64,000 bases of DNA from CAZLRH01 sp964562015 (GTDB taxonomy: Bacteria; Verrucomicrobiota; Verrucomicrobiia; Opitutales; JABDGR01), in the NCBI GenBank assembly GCA_964562015.1, contig CAZLRH010000001.1, forward strand, positions 124,001-188,000. The letters are read 5' to 3'. The position numbers were made by a program, and so were the translations under genes. Positions 45,601-47,821 of the stretch are shown here, piece after piece. The number at the start of each line of letters is the position of its first letter. Positions within the stretch are counted from its first letter, which is position 1. Below the pieces are notes generated by a model. The model saw nothing but the letters and a program-made list of their open reading frames with translations. It did not search any database and was not told the origin of the DNA.

Positions 45601-46828
45601 AAAGGGTGAGGTTGCTGCCCGCGGCGCCGTTCAAGGTCAAATTGCCGGTACCACTAATAACTCCGGCATAGGTTTGCGCCGTGGCGTTTCCAGCCACGGT
45701 CAAATTCGCATTATCCACAATGCTAGCCGAGGCCACGGAGCCATTGGTCGTGGTGTTGCCCAATTGCAAGGTGCCGCCGGAAATCGTGGTGGCCCCGGAA
45801 AAGGTATTATCATTGGCCAGCGTCAGCGTGCCCGTGCCGGTCTTGGTGAGTGCACCCGCGGTGCCCGAAATCACACCCGTCACCGACGTGCTGCTATTAT
45901 TACTACCCGCACTCAAGGTCACTCCGGCGATGGAGAGGCCGCCCGAGCCGGTCAAAGCGCCAAAGCTGGCGCTGCTCAGCGCGCCAAAGCTAATCGCCCC
46001 AGCACCCGAAGTGTCCACCGTGCTGTTTTGCAGCGCAGTGGCAATACCCAAGGTCAGCGTGCCGGCGTTGACGACCGTCGTGCCAGTGAAGGTGTTCGTA
46101 TTTGAAAGCGTGAGGTTGCTGCCCGCCGCGCCGTTGAGCGCCAAATTGCCCGTGCCACTGATGACACCAGCGTAAGTCTGCGCCGTGGCGTTGCCCGCGA
46201 CGGACACGTTGGCGTTGTTGATGATGTTACCGGCCACCGAGCCATTGGCCGTCGAATTGCCCAATTGGAGCGTGCCGCCGCTGACGGTCGTGTTGCCGAC
46301 GAAGGTGTTCGCCGCCGTCAAAACCGTCGTGCCCGTGCCACCGGTGTTGAGATTCGCCGTACCCGAAATCACATTGTTGACGGTGATGGAATTGCTGCCA
46401 TTCGTGAGCCACGATTGATCCGCCCCCAACGCGATCAACGGGTTCAGCGTCAGGTTCTGATTCGCCGCACTCGCATTGATGCCGGACGCCCCCAGCGTCA
46501 GCGTCGATGTCGCAGTTTGGTTGATCACCACCGGACCAGTCAGATTGTTCGCCAAATAAATCCCCAGCCATGACGCATCGCCACCGATGTTCACGACCAG
46601 ATTGCCGGCGGCCACAGTGCCGTCCCAGACGGTGACGTTGGTCCCGAGAGGCACGACACCTCCGACCCACGCCGTGGTCAAATTCAAGTCATCGGATGTA
46701 TCGGCTTTGGTGATATTTTGTGCGAAGGCAACCGGGGTGGCGACACCGGCTGCAATCAACGCGCAAAACAGGGCGGCACTGAGCCGCGCCAGACACCGGC
46801 CGGGGGAGGTCGGGAGACGCATTGTCAT
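15617..46828 (-). CDS. Giant surface protein built of autotransporter-associated beta-strand repeats, PEP-CTERM anchored
   Basis: This is one uninterrupted frame of about 10,400 codons. The chosen ATG at 46828 gives a normal signal peptide (MTMRLPTSPGRCLARL..., cleavage after VAFA); the frame is open to an ATG at 46888. After the signal peptide, nearly the whole protein is tandem beta-strand repeats of the type GxGxLTLSGANTYTGNTTIN.GTLQLGNG (known from the PATR family; predicted to form a right-handed beta-helix). It is very rich in Asn, Gly, Thr, Ser and Leu. W-rich segments of the NWVGG...NW type occur at the N-terminus and again internally near 25.4 and 21.5 kb. The C-terminus is VVPEPAAW, then a hydrophobic helix, RRKR and a 16-residue tail, which fits PEP-CTERM/exosortase sorting. 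There is no autotransporter barrel and no catalytic domain that I can see. An adhesin or surface-fibre role is inferred. Confidence 0.93.
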   Translation of the reverse strand: MTMRLPTSPGRCLARLSAALFCALIAAGVATPVAFAQNITKADTSDDLNLTTAWVGGVVPLGTNVTVWDGTVAAGNLVVNIGGDASWLGIYLANNLTGPVVINQTATSTLTLGASGINASAANQNLTLNPLIALGADQSWLTNGSNSITVNNVISGTANLNTGGTGTTVLTAANTFVGNTTVSGGTLQLGNSTANGSVAGNIINNANVSVAGNATAQTYAGVISGTGNLALNGAAGSNLTLSNTNTFTGTTVVNAGTLTLGIATALQNSTVDTSGAGAISFGALSSASFGALTGSGGLSIAGVTLSAGSNNSSTSVTGVISGTAGALTKTGTGTLTLANDNTFSGATTISGGTLQLGNTTTNGSVASASIVDNANLTVAGNATAQTYAGVISGTGNLTLNGAAGSNLTLSNSNTFTGTTAVNAGTLTLGVGTALQSSTVSTSGAGAISFGAQSSATFGGLSGTGGLSIAGVSLSTGNNNSNTELDGVLSGTGGALTKVGTGNFTLGTSPTYTGATTISAGNLTLGNGTNNVFPTATSSFVDNAGLIINGSSTTQTITQVISGSGNVTKTGSATGTVVFTTAPTYTGNTSVTTGTLQFGNGATNILPVGNVIATGGNFVIQGNATTQTYAGVVSGAGNLTTSGSPSGTLVLTNTNTLTGNTFINTGTLQLGSGATNGAVNGNIVVTGNLIINENATAVTLPGNLSGAGPITFTAGTVSFTGASTGTSPVAANGGTIQFGNAAALGAGPITFNGASIDNSSGATLVLTNNNVQFWNSSLTFVDTGNKNLNVGTGAVWLNGNRSVTVNGTGTLTVGGVISGAGLGITKLGTGSLVFSGNNTFSGPTTVSAGNLTFSGNDTSSGGATIAAGAGLTIGDGASVSSFLSGNIVNNGNLTFASGATNITYLNTISGTGNIFHSGNATGILTFSLPNTFAGNLTVSGGNMVISAANSGNGNITVTGGTLNVSNNGALGTGNIVLSGGNITNSTGGTIALSGANPVFLSGSPTIGSLNRPLDFGGGNVTLTGATSLTVTGNSTTFSGPVSLGTFTLTRPSASGGSQNTLVLNGVVSGTGGFILGNGTTTLNGNNTFSGGISLTSANNNANARLNIGNANALGSGALTINGNTTGSNGAAQLDNSSGGALTIATNQTVNLIGNIGLQANDDLQFASNSIVLTAVTMNWSNQNSALTLGGVVSGTGGLAKTGNSGATLTLLGQNTFTGNTLISAGTLVLGNGTVTGQLQGNVTNNGSQFQINQAPGNAVLSTNILVGGAISGSGAFTKAGAGNLTISNANTYTGTTNLNAGTIFLINANGIGTGSIALNGGTLDNETGAAMITNRSITFGGNSQLTGNSFTFNGTGTVSLGNTTTSRTLTVGAGTTVSIIGGIVDGGTNPGSFNKDGPGNLILSGPNAFRGSATINQPRTVNSNPTTPISFGSMNYSFGTLTLDFNSGFSNSPSSQILGSAGNLIGINSTAANFTINGNSTRAVSQNLTFLNLNTGAVQMNIVANGNFAVDTNWGLVSRAGFATLNVNFPTFSGNIVGNTTFQNPGNSSAMLTNGIFSMGGVAFGTAGNSTFLTANSLGNLSAFPLASYNTGGGTNPSGWTSTNNINLASSPSANVAANSTVNSLRFNGTATLNINSGKVLTVGTGGILSTGGGTYQILGGNLVSSTPGQVAELLFLGDGNLSVSSTITDAGTQNTTTITKSGPGNLTLSGANTYTGNTTINQGNIVAGGSSTFANSILNLLGGGLGLTSSVNYNLKGIGGNFPISLPASTGLNFVTASGSTLTYTGTITAAGASGSITSNGAGTENLNGNINLGTGGITVTSGALGLGGTNTYTSHTVVNGGTLFLNSAGALPAAGTNADLTIANGASIGSNGSGAVTLTGNQKVFVDTAFTFVGPQSLNITSNLTTSLSANATTITSTAGTLTFAGLFSTPNLALTKSGTGGLAMLGGLNLGSGSLTVNAGTLTLGNVTNNYTGGTNVNTGGTLALATATAANGTITFNGGGLDNVVGSNISLANNLSVVSGMTYVGSNSTTNTTLSGNLILANSAQNITVSGSSLVVGNINNSGASSTFNKLGGGTLVLTTAGNFAGGVTLTVGTLQLNNIGALGNGTTNTITFAGGTLNNNSTTVLLPNNLVQTWAGDFAIGGNTDTNLGTGAVSLVNGTRQITISNNTTTIGGVISSAAFGSGLTKAGSGNLVLTGVNTYNGPTTISAGNLTLGNGTANGSINSTSGVTDNGILAFNDAGSVTFAPLVAGTGGMNITQGASSTLTLTALNSFTGSTAVNQGTLQLGDGTTAGVVGGTILLGNNTNVTFNTPANITQTFSPVISGNGNVTKTGAGSVTLSAANTYTGNTVLTSGNLVLNNNSAIPANTTFLINGASVLDAGSSVTLTNVTSQWNADFTFNGTNNLNLGVGSVALGASRNVTVNANTLTVGGIVSGSGFSLTKSGNGTLLLTNASSYTGGTTINAGTLQLTGNATQVASILGGVVNNGTFGINNTLASVISGAISGSGNVNKTGTGDLTLVATNSDSGTLTMSGGNLFLGNVTTTGSYAGNIVLNNTNVTITNPTAVAYGSTMTGAGSLTKSGNGVLTLNAPQTYVGNTTINYSKVVENFGSASAPSTNILPSSGVLTLNGGTIELQGASGATNSQNSTTTVLTGGSNLTLTQNGAANLSANLGTLSRSSGALLNIGLPTTGNVVVNASSTNGAAFTINGVALGTVNGTDWATVGANGVIAAMAAGNYTSNTISSGGNVSLTSTQVTNTVTVNNLRFTSGSTDVTINSGQTLTLSTGGILGTGTGTYSFTGGSLAGSNGANSELAIHQYDTTNPMTINSVIVDNGGSTTVSKSGPGTVILTGVNTFTGPAVLGAGTLQLGTNTTLQNNVISLQGGQLSFGSLTNATVAGVSGGSGLSLQNTTLVAVPLTISTKTGAVSTQTGNISGSGSLIISGTGTQALAGASTYVGGTTLNSGTLAIGSSNALGTGTLTINGGNLDNISGATVVNAGTNAQAWNADFTYTGTGNLDLGTGAVTLGNNRTITANAVNTTVGATLTVSGPISGAFTLTKAGSGTLALNGVNTYTGNTTISAGTVSFNSIYSFGVGQGITFTGGGVQFATNNTADLSAKILTFGAGGATIDTNGNNVLFANSVGNTGVGGLIKTGSGSLTLGANNTYTGSTQILAGTIIAVNSTTLGTNANVIFGNGTLMWQTANTTDFSLNRTFTFNAGGTGTLDTNGNNVVLTVGASLTGAGNMTKNGSGNLTIIGTTAYTGVTTIAGGTLTLGNGTASGALSNSTIVDNGLLILNPKTSQTLNGVISGSGALTLAANTVTLTGINSYAGGTTINGGVLNINSPNALGSGSFNFNGGSIDNTSNGPIVLNNNGAITLGSFTFGGTRDLTFGTGTIANANSGRTITVTAGNLTMGGSITNSGTSSVLTKSGAGTLILTGNSIAVDLTVSGGTLQIGNGVSNSAVATVKNGINSSASTNLVFVLSPTAQTVSAQIQGGLTLTKAGSGALTLSASNNNYSGGTILNSGTLVFGSNAAVGTGTFIINGGNVGASTTVNYGSVISQNWNADFSFVGPSPLSMNTGTVTLGGNTTRSIGVNGATLTVGPIAGSGTLSGLNISGTAGLTVVGNSTYVGNTTITTSTLTLGDGNITNSSLASANVLDNGSLVFNTSNGTTIYGGNISGTGSLTKTGNLGGTLTLQGNNTFTGGATILAGALDVNFAGGFSPDTNVLSSQTQISMQGNNTLQFTGHSGSINTQSLVGVAVSPTNLYGLAQINLVPNGASSLNVNLGNLTRSSGTYVDFGGTANGNVTLNVNVGGVPGLLNGIIVSQDGNSAYATIGKSDWATVSGGGNGLLGIATYQTGLNPASWASTDNVSLSASTTANVGTQTINSLRLAGASDETVTIGGGNTLTLTSGGILMPSSVTTNATITGGSLAGSTGNVSELVLLQYNNSGNLTIASTIVDGSAPTSLSKAGSGRVILSGANTFTGNTAVYSGTLQLNNSLALQNSVLNFIGQGGNIVATNVTSTNLTFGNGITSASLAGISGNQDIILINNANIGVGLVFTGSGTNTYTGNLTSGNATLFNQNTGYGASLTMAGSGSQTLTSSFISLGTGSINVSNGSMVLSGSIVATGGVNVTGGNLTLGGATNTLGGGDFNITGGVVTLSGSNGNRSGATIVSNATLNINNAGALGTGPITIGANTTLSSTGITMAGNNQQAWNADIVYQGTGDLNMGTGNVTRFGTGAFNITTASGNLTLGGTFTGTGGDLNKLGPGTLTFSGPVNLGAGGIVANGGTLVLQGNNTFAGNVTLSTGGVLNFNSLNNLGSSGNINLSGGTLQYASGVGVDVSSKTITIDLHGGIIDTNGNSITFNNPIGNNGGGAFTKAGTGTLTFVNTNTYLGDTLVTGGTLQLGNGTVNGGILANTNIFLNTTSANLALNFANDQTFSTPIFGVGNLIKNLNNTVTLASDNFYTGTTTLNAGTLVINDPNALGSSSSFIIGANGVTLDNGNTSFGLSNTAMTQTWNGNFTFTGTQSLDMGAGNVTVAGNTNRAVTVSANTLSVGGLVTSGPLSALTKLGSGTLVLNGAGNFNGTVTISAGTVQFGNGTTTGITSGNIVDNGALVVNNGGALTYNSIISGTGSFTKNGNGTLTLTNNNTYGGFTNVIGGNIAFSNISNFGTNANLTLNNGGLIWSANNTTDISSRTVTIAGSNTTFDVGSNNVTIAGNIGNNAGGNLTKLGSGTLTLSGTNSFNGLTINAGTVVATTSTVTNLGQATGPITFNGGTFQYGAASTGDLASRVLSVNSGNATIDTNGANHSWSNGGLSGNGGLTKIGNGNLSLATLNTYLGTTTISGGALVLDYSTGTSGNIVNPVSNLTLNNGGTLLMLSDTNSQSKELFAASSILTINTGYTNIILTSGVNQQPTLELGASLVRATGGILNMTLPVNNGSDPGVIVTQEITSPLVNGLYTAGGNVAFLTINGTDWGTRTGGGTLQAYTSYNVTTNPNNWLATDNVKLTGNGSTPLSANNSINTLLMSGTGAGNITTNFGTILTVNAGGVLFASGSGNKSIQGTGSLTSNVSELNLISFIAGGNTANISTSIIDGNNTGMTVGKYGTGNLTLAGANTYTGNTSIYAGTLILGNALALQSSTLNYNNLGGNLSFGSLTSGNIGGLIGNQSLALANASGAAVSLNFSQSSGTTRTYNGVLTGPGFAVMSGTGTQILTGNNTLGAGGLTVNAGVMTASGNNSYTGNTTVTNGTLNLSGTNSLGILNVSNGTLNVTGNASLGSAQVFVSGGVANISGILATTGNLNVSGGNLVLSANNSANTGSAVLTGGVLSIGNANAIGTGAINFFGGNIDNTSGAALTLAANNPLVMNVDFIFLGTSNLNLGTGTATIGVSNRTIFVNNNTLTIGSAITSGGFSLNKDGAGALVLTGANNFGAGGVTATGGTLTLSNANTYSGNTTINNGSLGIGNAGALGTGGTINIIGNVSNTLNNTSGAAMTLASNYPVAINGDLVFTGTNSLNLGTGAASLLGNVTRNITVSANSLTLGGALSGDGLASGLNKAGAGTLVLLGSNSYTGGTTITAGTLQLGDGTSITTTLVGNVTNNGTLAFANPTVLNFGGTISGTGSVSKTGAGNLTLSAANSYTGGTSVGAGTLTIGAVGAIGNGTLTISGGNIDNTAASTLNFAGNNSQSWTGSFTYLGTGGNSVNFGNGTVSVGNSSIGLTLNGTGTMTVGAINGTGSNSSLVKTGTGNLTSIGVGSYTGPVSWTGGNLTFGDGLNNAGSIVGNIAILNSGNVVFNTPAGVTTYSGSLSGTVGQFVKSGPGTLLMTNLNTFTNSTIVSGGTLQFGDGLNFYSTFASNIANSGNVIFSNPVAVTYSNVISGTGTLTKSGPASLTLSGPNTYSGTTTVNSGTVILDFNAGTFAVTNSTALTNSVSAWTINGANLTVNGNSTAGLIANATLNGLALGTGASSISLVKNGSGGSVNINTGAISRSVGSTLAVTNAAAGNFSASGLGLTNNVSTLGGVAFATVGGTDWGTIVSGNLVATTTYNTSNNPTTWLSTDNVSLPSSTASNLASDKTISSLKLNNGSSAAVITINPGVTLTLGTGGLLYSSGTTGSVALNGGSLTASSNELVVIQNSGNTLTLNTTLVNNGANPLVLTKSGTGTVVLSTANTFTGNTYLNAGTVQLNNNLGLQSSIVTLNGGALTFGTLSNATIRSLAGSSDLVLTNSNRQAVTLTLNADVNSTYSGSITGPAGFLVKNGAGTLTLSGANSTFSGGTILNAGGLNINSNTALGSGGNFNLNGGTLDNTSGVPVVLTGANPQFWNATVNFTGSNSLNLGTGLVTMSDNRTVTVGNAASTLGIGGSIVGTNLTITKNGPGTLSLGGASTYTGGTVVNTGTLNLLNNTAAGTGNITLNNGTSISTGALGTTTAVTIGNNINANGNTNWLFLSASNVNQTFTGNIAGSGNINVFNTDPINTMSFNSGNNQFSGYTGNLFFGTSNGTFRLQTASDHSLGNIDVDLGSGGIVFNTREGGTQTLGSLTGNAGTTLRGAGNANAATTWQIGTTNKSTTFAGNITNGSNGGVSQLVNLVKLGTGTLTLTGGNNSYNGTTTIGSGTLQFGNGGATGLPLGTNGTFANNGTVIFNTTSDFVLNPFVAGSGDLKQIGLSNLTLANANAFTGNVTIQNGTMIFSSFGNGGTTQTAHVSGQTVTPGTTLATSNIIVVNDPSITANLSIGQTVAAAGLFGQAATITAINGANITISVPAVLTQAGNITFGAYKTVGVSSTTGLAPGQSIAGPNIPVGTIITDIGNGNVTISQNPVSSGNNTNYFFNTSSIGGSTSAASSVTIDGGTLKYVGAGDSSNRLFTVGTGGATLDASGTGPLVLTNTGSLVISGTGARTINLKGTGNATLTANIGDGSGGGATSISVNGSGIWTLAGNNTISGNTSITSGTLLVNNIVGSATGTGVVSVSSNATLGGTGNIGGVVNVASNGILTPGSLSVGTLTVGNLVLSGNSLYIVEFTPSSNDQINVTNPNGLALTSGNLNLDFYAVGTTTPWLAAGNYTLFNYAGLSGLSESNLNVLNAATSDFLYTPFTNITNHTIGINVTIIPIANSWNSTVSGVWSNGANWVGGTAPSGVLVRFPSVIATNANVTVDTAGITETGLYFNSLRNYTIDSSGGNFLTLDNGASPANVTIGLGNHTLAAQTKITSSGVSFAVGGGTVFTVSGNLDQTGANAPVNITNASNGVLLLSGTNHYNGTTTLNSGILRVNSWSNGGVAGPLGNSTSAAANFVINGGTVQDVSAGASTDRLFTIGANGATLDAEGTGNLSFTGTGFLGATGVGNRTLILTGGNTSTVNTLAAGIVDASTGNITNVTKTGVGTWTLSGNSSYTGVTSINNGTLIINSVTNAGRNLNSTTTNGSTLITIAGGSAGLQVGQSITGTNIPVGSTITQVNSGNGTVVISQAATGTGTNSALYYFGNPLGASTASASNLLIDGGTLLYTGTGSSTDRLFSLGLNGTTIVASGSGALAFTSTGTLGTTGVGPHTLTLDGASTAQNSLNVTIADTVGNFTNVVKNGSGAWTLLGASTFSGGTTINGGTLTINRDSALGSSAGLLNIGNGTLEMTQSINSGSRVIAIGDVNSTIQVDANATFTPGAGGFSGLGNLTKSGLGNLAINGGVSYGWAGATTVSGGNLFMTANPTIGNGTIILTNNGGIVQNTASVGPTIVLNGNASFIVASTASSSFSGSFSGTGNLSFALNNTGGPYSPSFGTNQLAPVFNFTGTLFLSGTEQFRNQQFGDISTDTVLYDLGNNSVNIQPRNGYVQSMGSLSGTNPGARLQAPSTAEGTRSIFRIGAANLDSTFLGAITGSTGNTNLTQLWKVGNGTLTLDNNANNWTGGTIISAGTLTIGTGNNTGAIGGGNISNDGTLRFNRGGNLSATMAIGGAGNLVLDGNGTITLGDRNSYSGVTTLNGGVLSVTTISDGAPTVITTNATGEFTRQGSMITGNGTLSFSDVSGIFAGQTIRGNGLSGGVLFETVQGVDSVANTVDLGLQGTSATGTANFTFGGISTVKVTTVAGLTTGMAVSGLGVPANTFITAIDAGNLTVTFNQAPTNTANSPLNYTSFNSLGGSTSSASNMILNGGTLRYTGTGNSTNRLFTLGPNGGSLDASGTGTLNFTNTGSIVASSTGNRTLTLTGSGNGTLAANIVNPSSNSTALAVNGTGGIWTITGNNTYNGGTSVNAGTLFVNNNSTLGSGTGTGNVSVASGAFIGGNGNLGGNVSLANGGGLLPGGSVGAVGNFTAKTLYFDGNNSINLDFASATSFDKIIATANNGLIFNATTPTNLLVNLYQAGTTAPLLIISNFSVFQFAGNYTGLTPNLTVLNGLTNVHYDLDSNLLLTINATFGANNWVGGTSGNWSVTSNWGTGTQTGGPGNGNTGNNTFFKFNAAAPTTVILDGNRTIGNMTFNSASVAPYTISNISNTFLTFNATVSGISSDAMIEVDNGNQTVSAPLILDLGVGGTNFLTLNVTNTGNLTLSGNIKDGLSSPGKIQIVGTGEALLTGNNYLMTGGVFVGNGNTTGVLAIGNTTQGLGPTNGLVNILNGTLRWEGTADPSLDHNLSFGDDLGNYPGAIIDTNGLTVTLAGSIGGGNTGNLTKIGNGILELAGSGNYQGVTIVTQGTLRIHDIGNISPNGLTLNGGTLQWASGSDADLTRNGLGIFITGNGATFDTNGQNPVLAGSIGASGTGNLTKTGAGNLTLQGANSYFGVTIVKQGNLSISSDGALGVTPSTATPGMIVLRDTGALLANSTMTLNSNRGIYLGSGSGTGNGTINVATGRVLSYGGILADNPGGTGTLVKIGQGNLSLTGSTASTLSGGILVKEGTLFIANTVREANSLITMQDGTTLAGPTTTSGTLILSLSGNVNWNATNAMSIAGIFSGTGTLNFNNGQRWVIQSGSDLSNYFGTISMGSAAGTIIQAQTFNLFQGPNLTLDLGTNNGSFGSRDGGVMTFGALTGGPNTNVFPFQNGGSAATTPPGVVVVGNKNIDSTFNGQIRNGTSPSGTAGFGSVSTTFKKVGTGTLTFTANMGSVANSGSGNLANMSYTNTTFINGGTLQLGNGSVSGDLNPLSPVVDNSTLAFNHSNVLTFSNTITGSGQVKQIGSGTVIMNATNSYSGNTVINSGTMAATVLDIGGNASSIGNSTSDPSNLQITGGGILSYIGGSNVNTDRLFTVGNNTSGGVSSSGVGNLTFGNTGALAWSGTGTHTLVLAGTNTGTNVFAPQITDSSGNATSVVKQGTGNWTITNTNTYTGTTFFNGGTVFINNFNNLGTGSFDFGGGTLVYPSGNTTDISGRGINLSSLGGTLNLNSNNLTFTSVITGSGGLTVSGGGSLRFSANNTYTGNTTPAGGSTVILTFPKSLQYSSLVINSGQTVDFQNLTVLNLGGLGGNADVTLTNNGSALIALNIDAISPATAANLTGNLTAIGENLLVTGIGRQTFTGNVNFGAGSITQSAGTLTLAGNNTFSGGVAVSGGTLNLNNPGALSTSSLTLSGSGALGSTATSAVVLNTVNAIALNSDLNYFGPQDLNLGTGTATFSGNRTITSSAGTLGFGGAVNGSGSLIKSGAGGLSFTNATSSLNLGTGNVTVNAGTLSLTGVNTYSGGTFINGGILAFQNNNNLGSNLSVVLNGGTLQWLSPNTLDITSVRNVSLGASGGTFDTNGQDITFATVGNLTGSGSVTKTGSGTLTLLGGFIYTGNTTITNGTLKLGDGTTQGSILSQNITNNGNLVVLTNGVLQTVSANISGTGGLTKNGLGALTITGNNTYAGNTTINTGTVNYDFSGANAPATNITSNTSRLVLGGVTVNVLGNSSSSGAANNLQTFGGTLLTGNVASIAPNLNGAGSLTLNMGNFTRQGTSTIDFLLPAQAFGNSPTVIVQPGGNNSQLTTNGVLTLGGTVFATVTAIGGPTEWATIGAQGNITSDPSIYTNGDALNPNVNWSAGQNLLLTANPTATLGLDSTIPSSNNTISNVTINTLKLNGSTNIVIFDSNVTSNTTNTFIVGAGGILMNGTASSIMGGNIMGSSGAVHDLLVVQNSTASLTIGSIITDNFGGSSSLTMTGTGTGPLILVNSHQYTGNTFINKGTLQLGNGTINGAVLGNITNNGTLAWVTNGTTQVFANPIAGSGGVVKGGTGTLSLPGNNTYTGGTIITSGILALNNPAGGSATGTGPVTVTGGTLGGNGTALGNVTIGNSGHFAPGNSIGTLTVGNFTWNTDGSTQGGIWDLSNTDNTADKLNILGNFTLGSGHSFLYGFDFQGTGYYDGVTPTSYTLITFGTNVGFTVSDFSYIHPNPAYNYTFNLTGNSLVLTVVPEPAAWSMVAGGLALLLGLRRKRANKAAAVIETTPTEKV
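16910..42100 (-). repeat. Six copies of an extended DWAT/DNVSL/TINSLRL module inside the giant ORF
   Basis: A block of about 300 residues interrupts the short repeats six times. Its order is: LDF/LTLNGG start; LGxLxRSxG; xxNGTDWATV; W.STDNVSL; TINSLRL; LTLGTGGIL; a GGSLxGS segment; ELVVxQ; and IxDNxxx.LTKSG. The DWAT tryptophan or its equivalent falls near 42030, 38660, 35298, 31884, 28720 and 16932. The first copy is degenerate and lacks the DW pair. Spacings are about 3370, 3362, 3414 and 3164 bases, then 11.8 kb. Confidence 0.8.
18960..26330 (-). repeat. Five copies of a DRLFTxGxxGxxLDASGTG module inside the giant ORF
   Basis: The module reads S.GGSTSxASNxxIxGGTLxYxGxGxSTDRLFTxG, then LDASGTGxLxFTNTGS, then a G.GNRTLTLxG segment, and ends in a standard short repeat. 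The RLFT motif lies near 26230, 24890, 24290, 22355 and 19140. This is the stretch where the DWAT module is missing. Three of the copies are preceded by inserts with a GxxIPxGTxI motif (near 26420, 24490 and 22545). Confidence 0.75.
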
Positions 46829-47821
46829 AGGGGGAGAGACGAGGGGGGAAATAGAGCGTATCAGAGCGTAACGCATGGGGAAAAGCATAGCCAGGGGTGA
46901 AAAAAATCCGCAACCGTGGGGGTAGTTGGGAGGGGTAAAGGAGCAGCTTCGAGGTACATCATCAGAAAAAACCGAGCCGCTGTAAACACAATTTTTTACT
47001 TTTTTTCAAATTTTTGACCACCCCGGCTTTTGGGCTGCTTTTGGGGCCCCTCGCAGGCGGTCAAAATCCCTGTTTTTGAGCACGTTTTTGAGGGCCCTTG
47101 GGAGCCCGCAACAACCGGCTTTTTACCCAACGGGCCAAAAGCACCCCTTTAAGCCCTTGCATTCAGATTTTCCCGGTTCATCGAACTGCACTCCCCACGG
47201 CGGACAGGCTCCCTGCGCAAAACGAGGCCGATTTTGGCGCCGATTAGCCGCAACCGCCTGGGTCCATCTGCCGAAGGCCTGTACGGACCCGGATTTTTTG
47301 CGGTTTCTCCTCGTAGAATTGCATTTTTCGGCGGCTCAATTTGGCGGTCGGACCGACTTGGATCTAAGGGAAAAAAATGCCTGGCCTGACCTCACCGCGG
47401 CAGCCGTGCAACCCGCCCCGTGCCCATTCTCGCGGCCAGACCCGTTGTGCGCAGCATCACCGGCTTGGCGCGCGAAGGACGTATAAATTGCGTAAATAAC
47501 GATTTTTAAATTATAACAGTTGGGCCTTTGCCGGGTCCCGAAAATAAGCAGCCAAGTCGAGGCTTGGGTTGAATCGTCGCAAAGTCAGTTTTTTTACGTT
47601 TTTCTGCGTAGCTTTTTACAATTTGAATTTTCGACAGGTTATGAGCCCCATTTTATGCGCTTATCAAGCCGTTTTCCCTGCGAAAACCCGATCGGAGGCA
47701 CCGAGGCATTTTGAGCATTTTTGATGTAAAACTTTTGTATCGACTTGACAAATGATTTTATTTTGATATCACTACGATATTCAAACCCGATTCATTCATC
47801 TCCCTAAACTCACCATTGACC
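46829..47821. other. Long intergenic region between the divergent giant gene and the SPFH gene
   Basis: Nearly 1 kb has no credible gene. Frames at 47076-47486 and 47520-47714 show no domain, signal or codon pattern like the neighbours. The part nearest the giant gene holds A/T homopolymer runs (46965-47025). The middle is rich in TTTTT, GGGCCC and CCCTTG-like words. The right end holds the candidate SPFH promoter. The region probably carries long 5' leaders and regulation for both divergent genes. Confidence 0.5.
47745..47772 (+). promoter_or_regulatory. Candidate promoter of the SPFH gene
   Basis: A perfect -35 TTGACA (47745-47750), a 16-base spacer and a weak -10 TATCAC (47767-47772) lie 49 bases before the ATG in an AT-rich stretch. 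Confidence 0.45.

Noticed and set aside
15617..46828. CRISPR-like or mobile origin of the regular repeats
   Set aside because: The periodicity is in frame, within one ORF, and varies at synonymous and non-synonymous sites. There are no spacers, cas genes or transposase.
47076..47486. 136-codon frame in the long intergenic region
   Set aside because: No domain, no plausible start context, homopolymer-rich DNA and amino-acid use unlike the neighbours. The 64-codon frame at 47520 is rejected for the same reasons.
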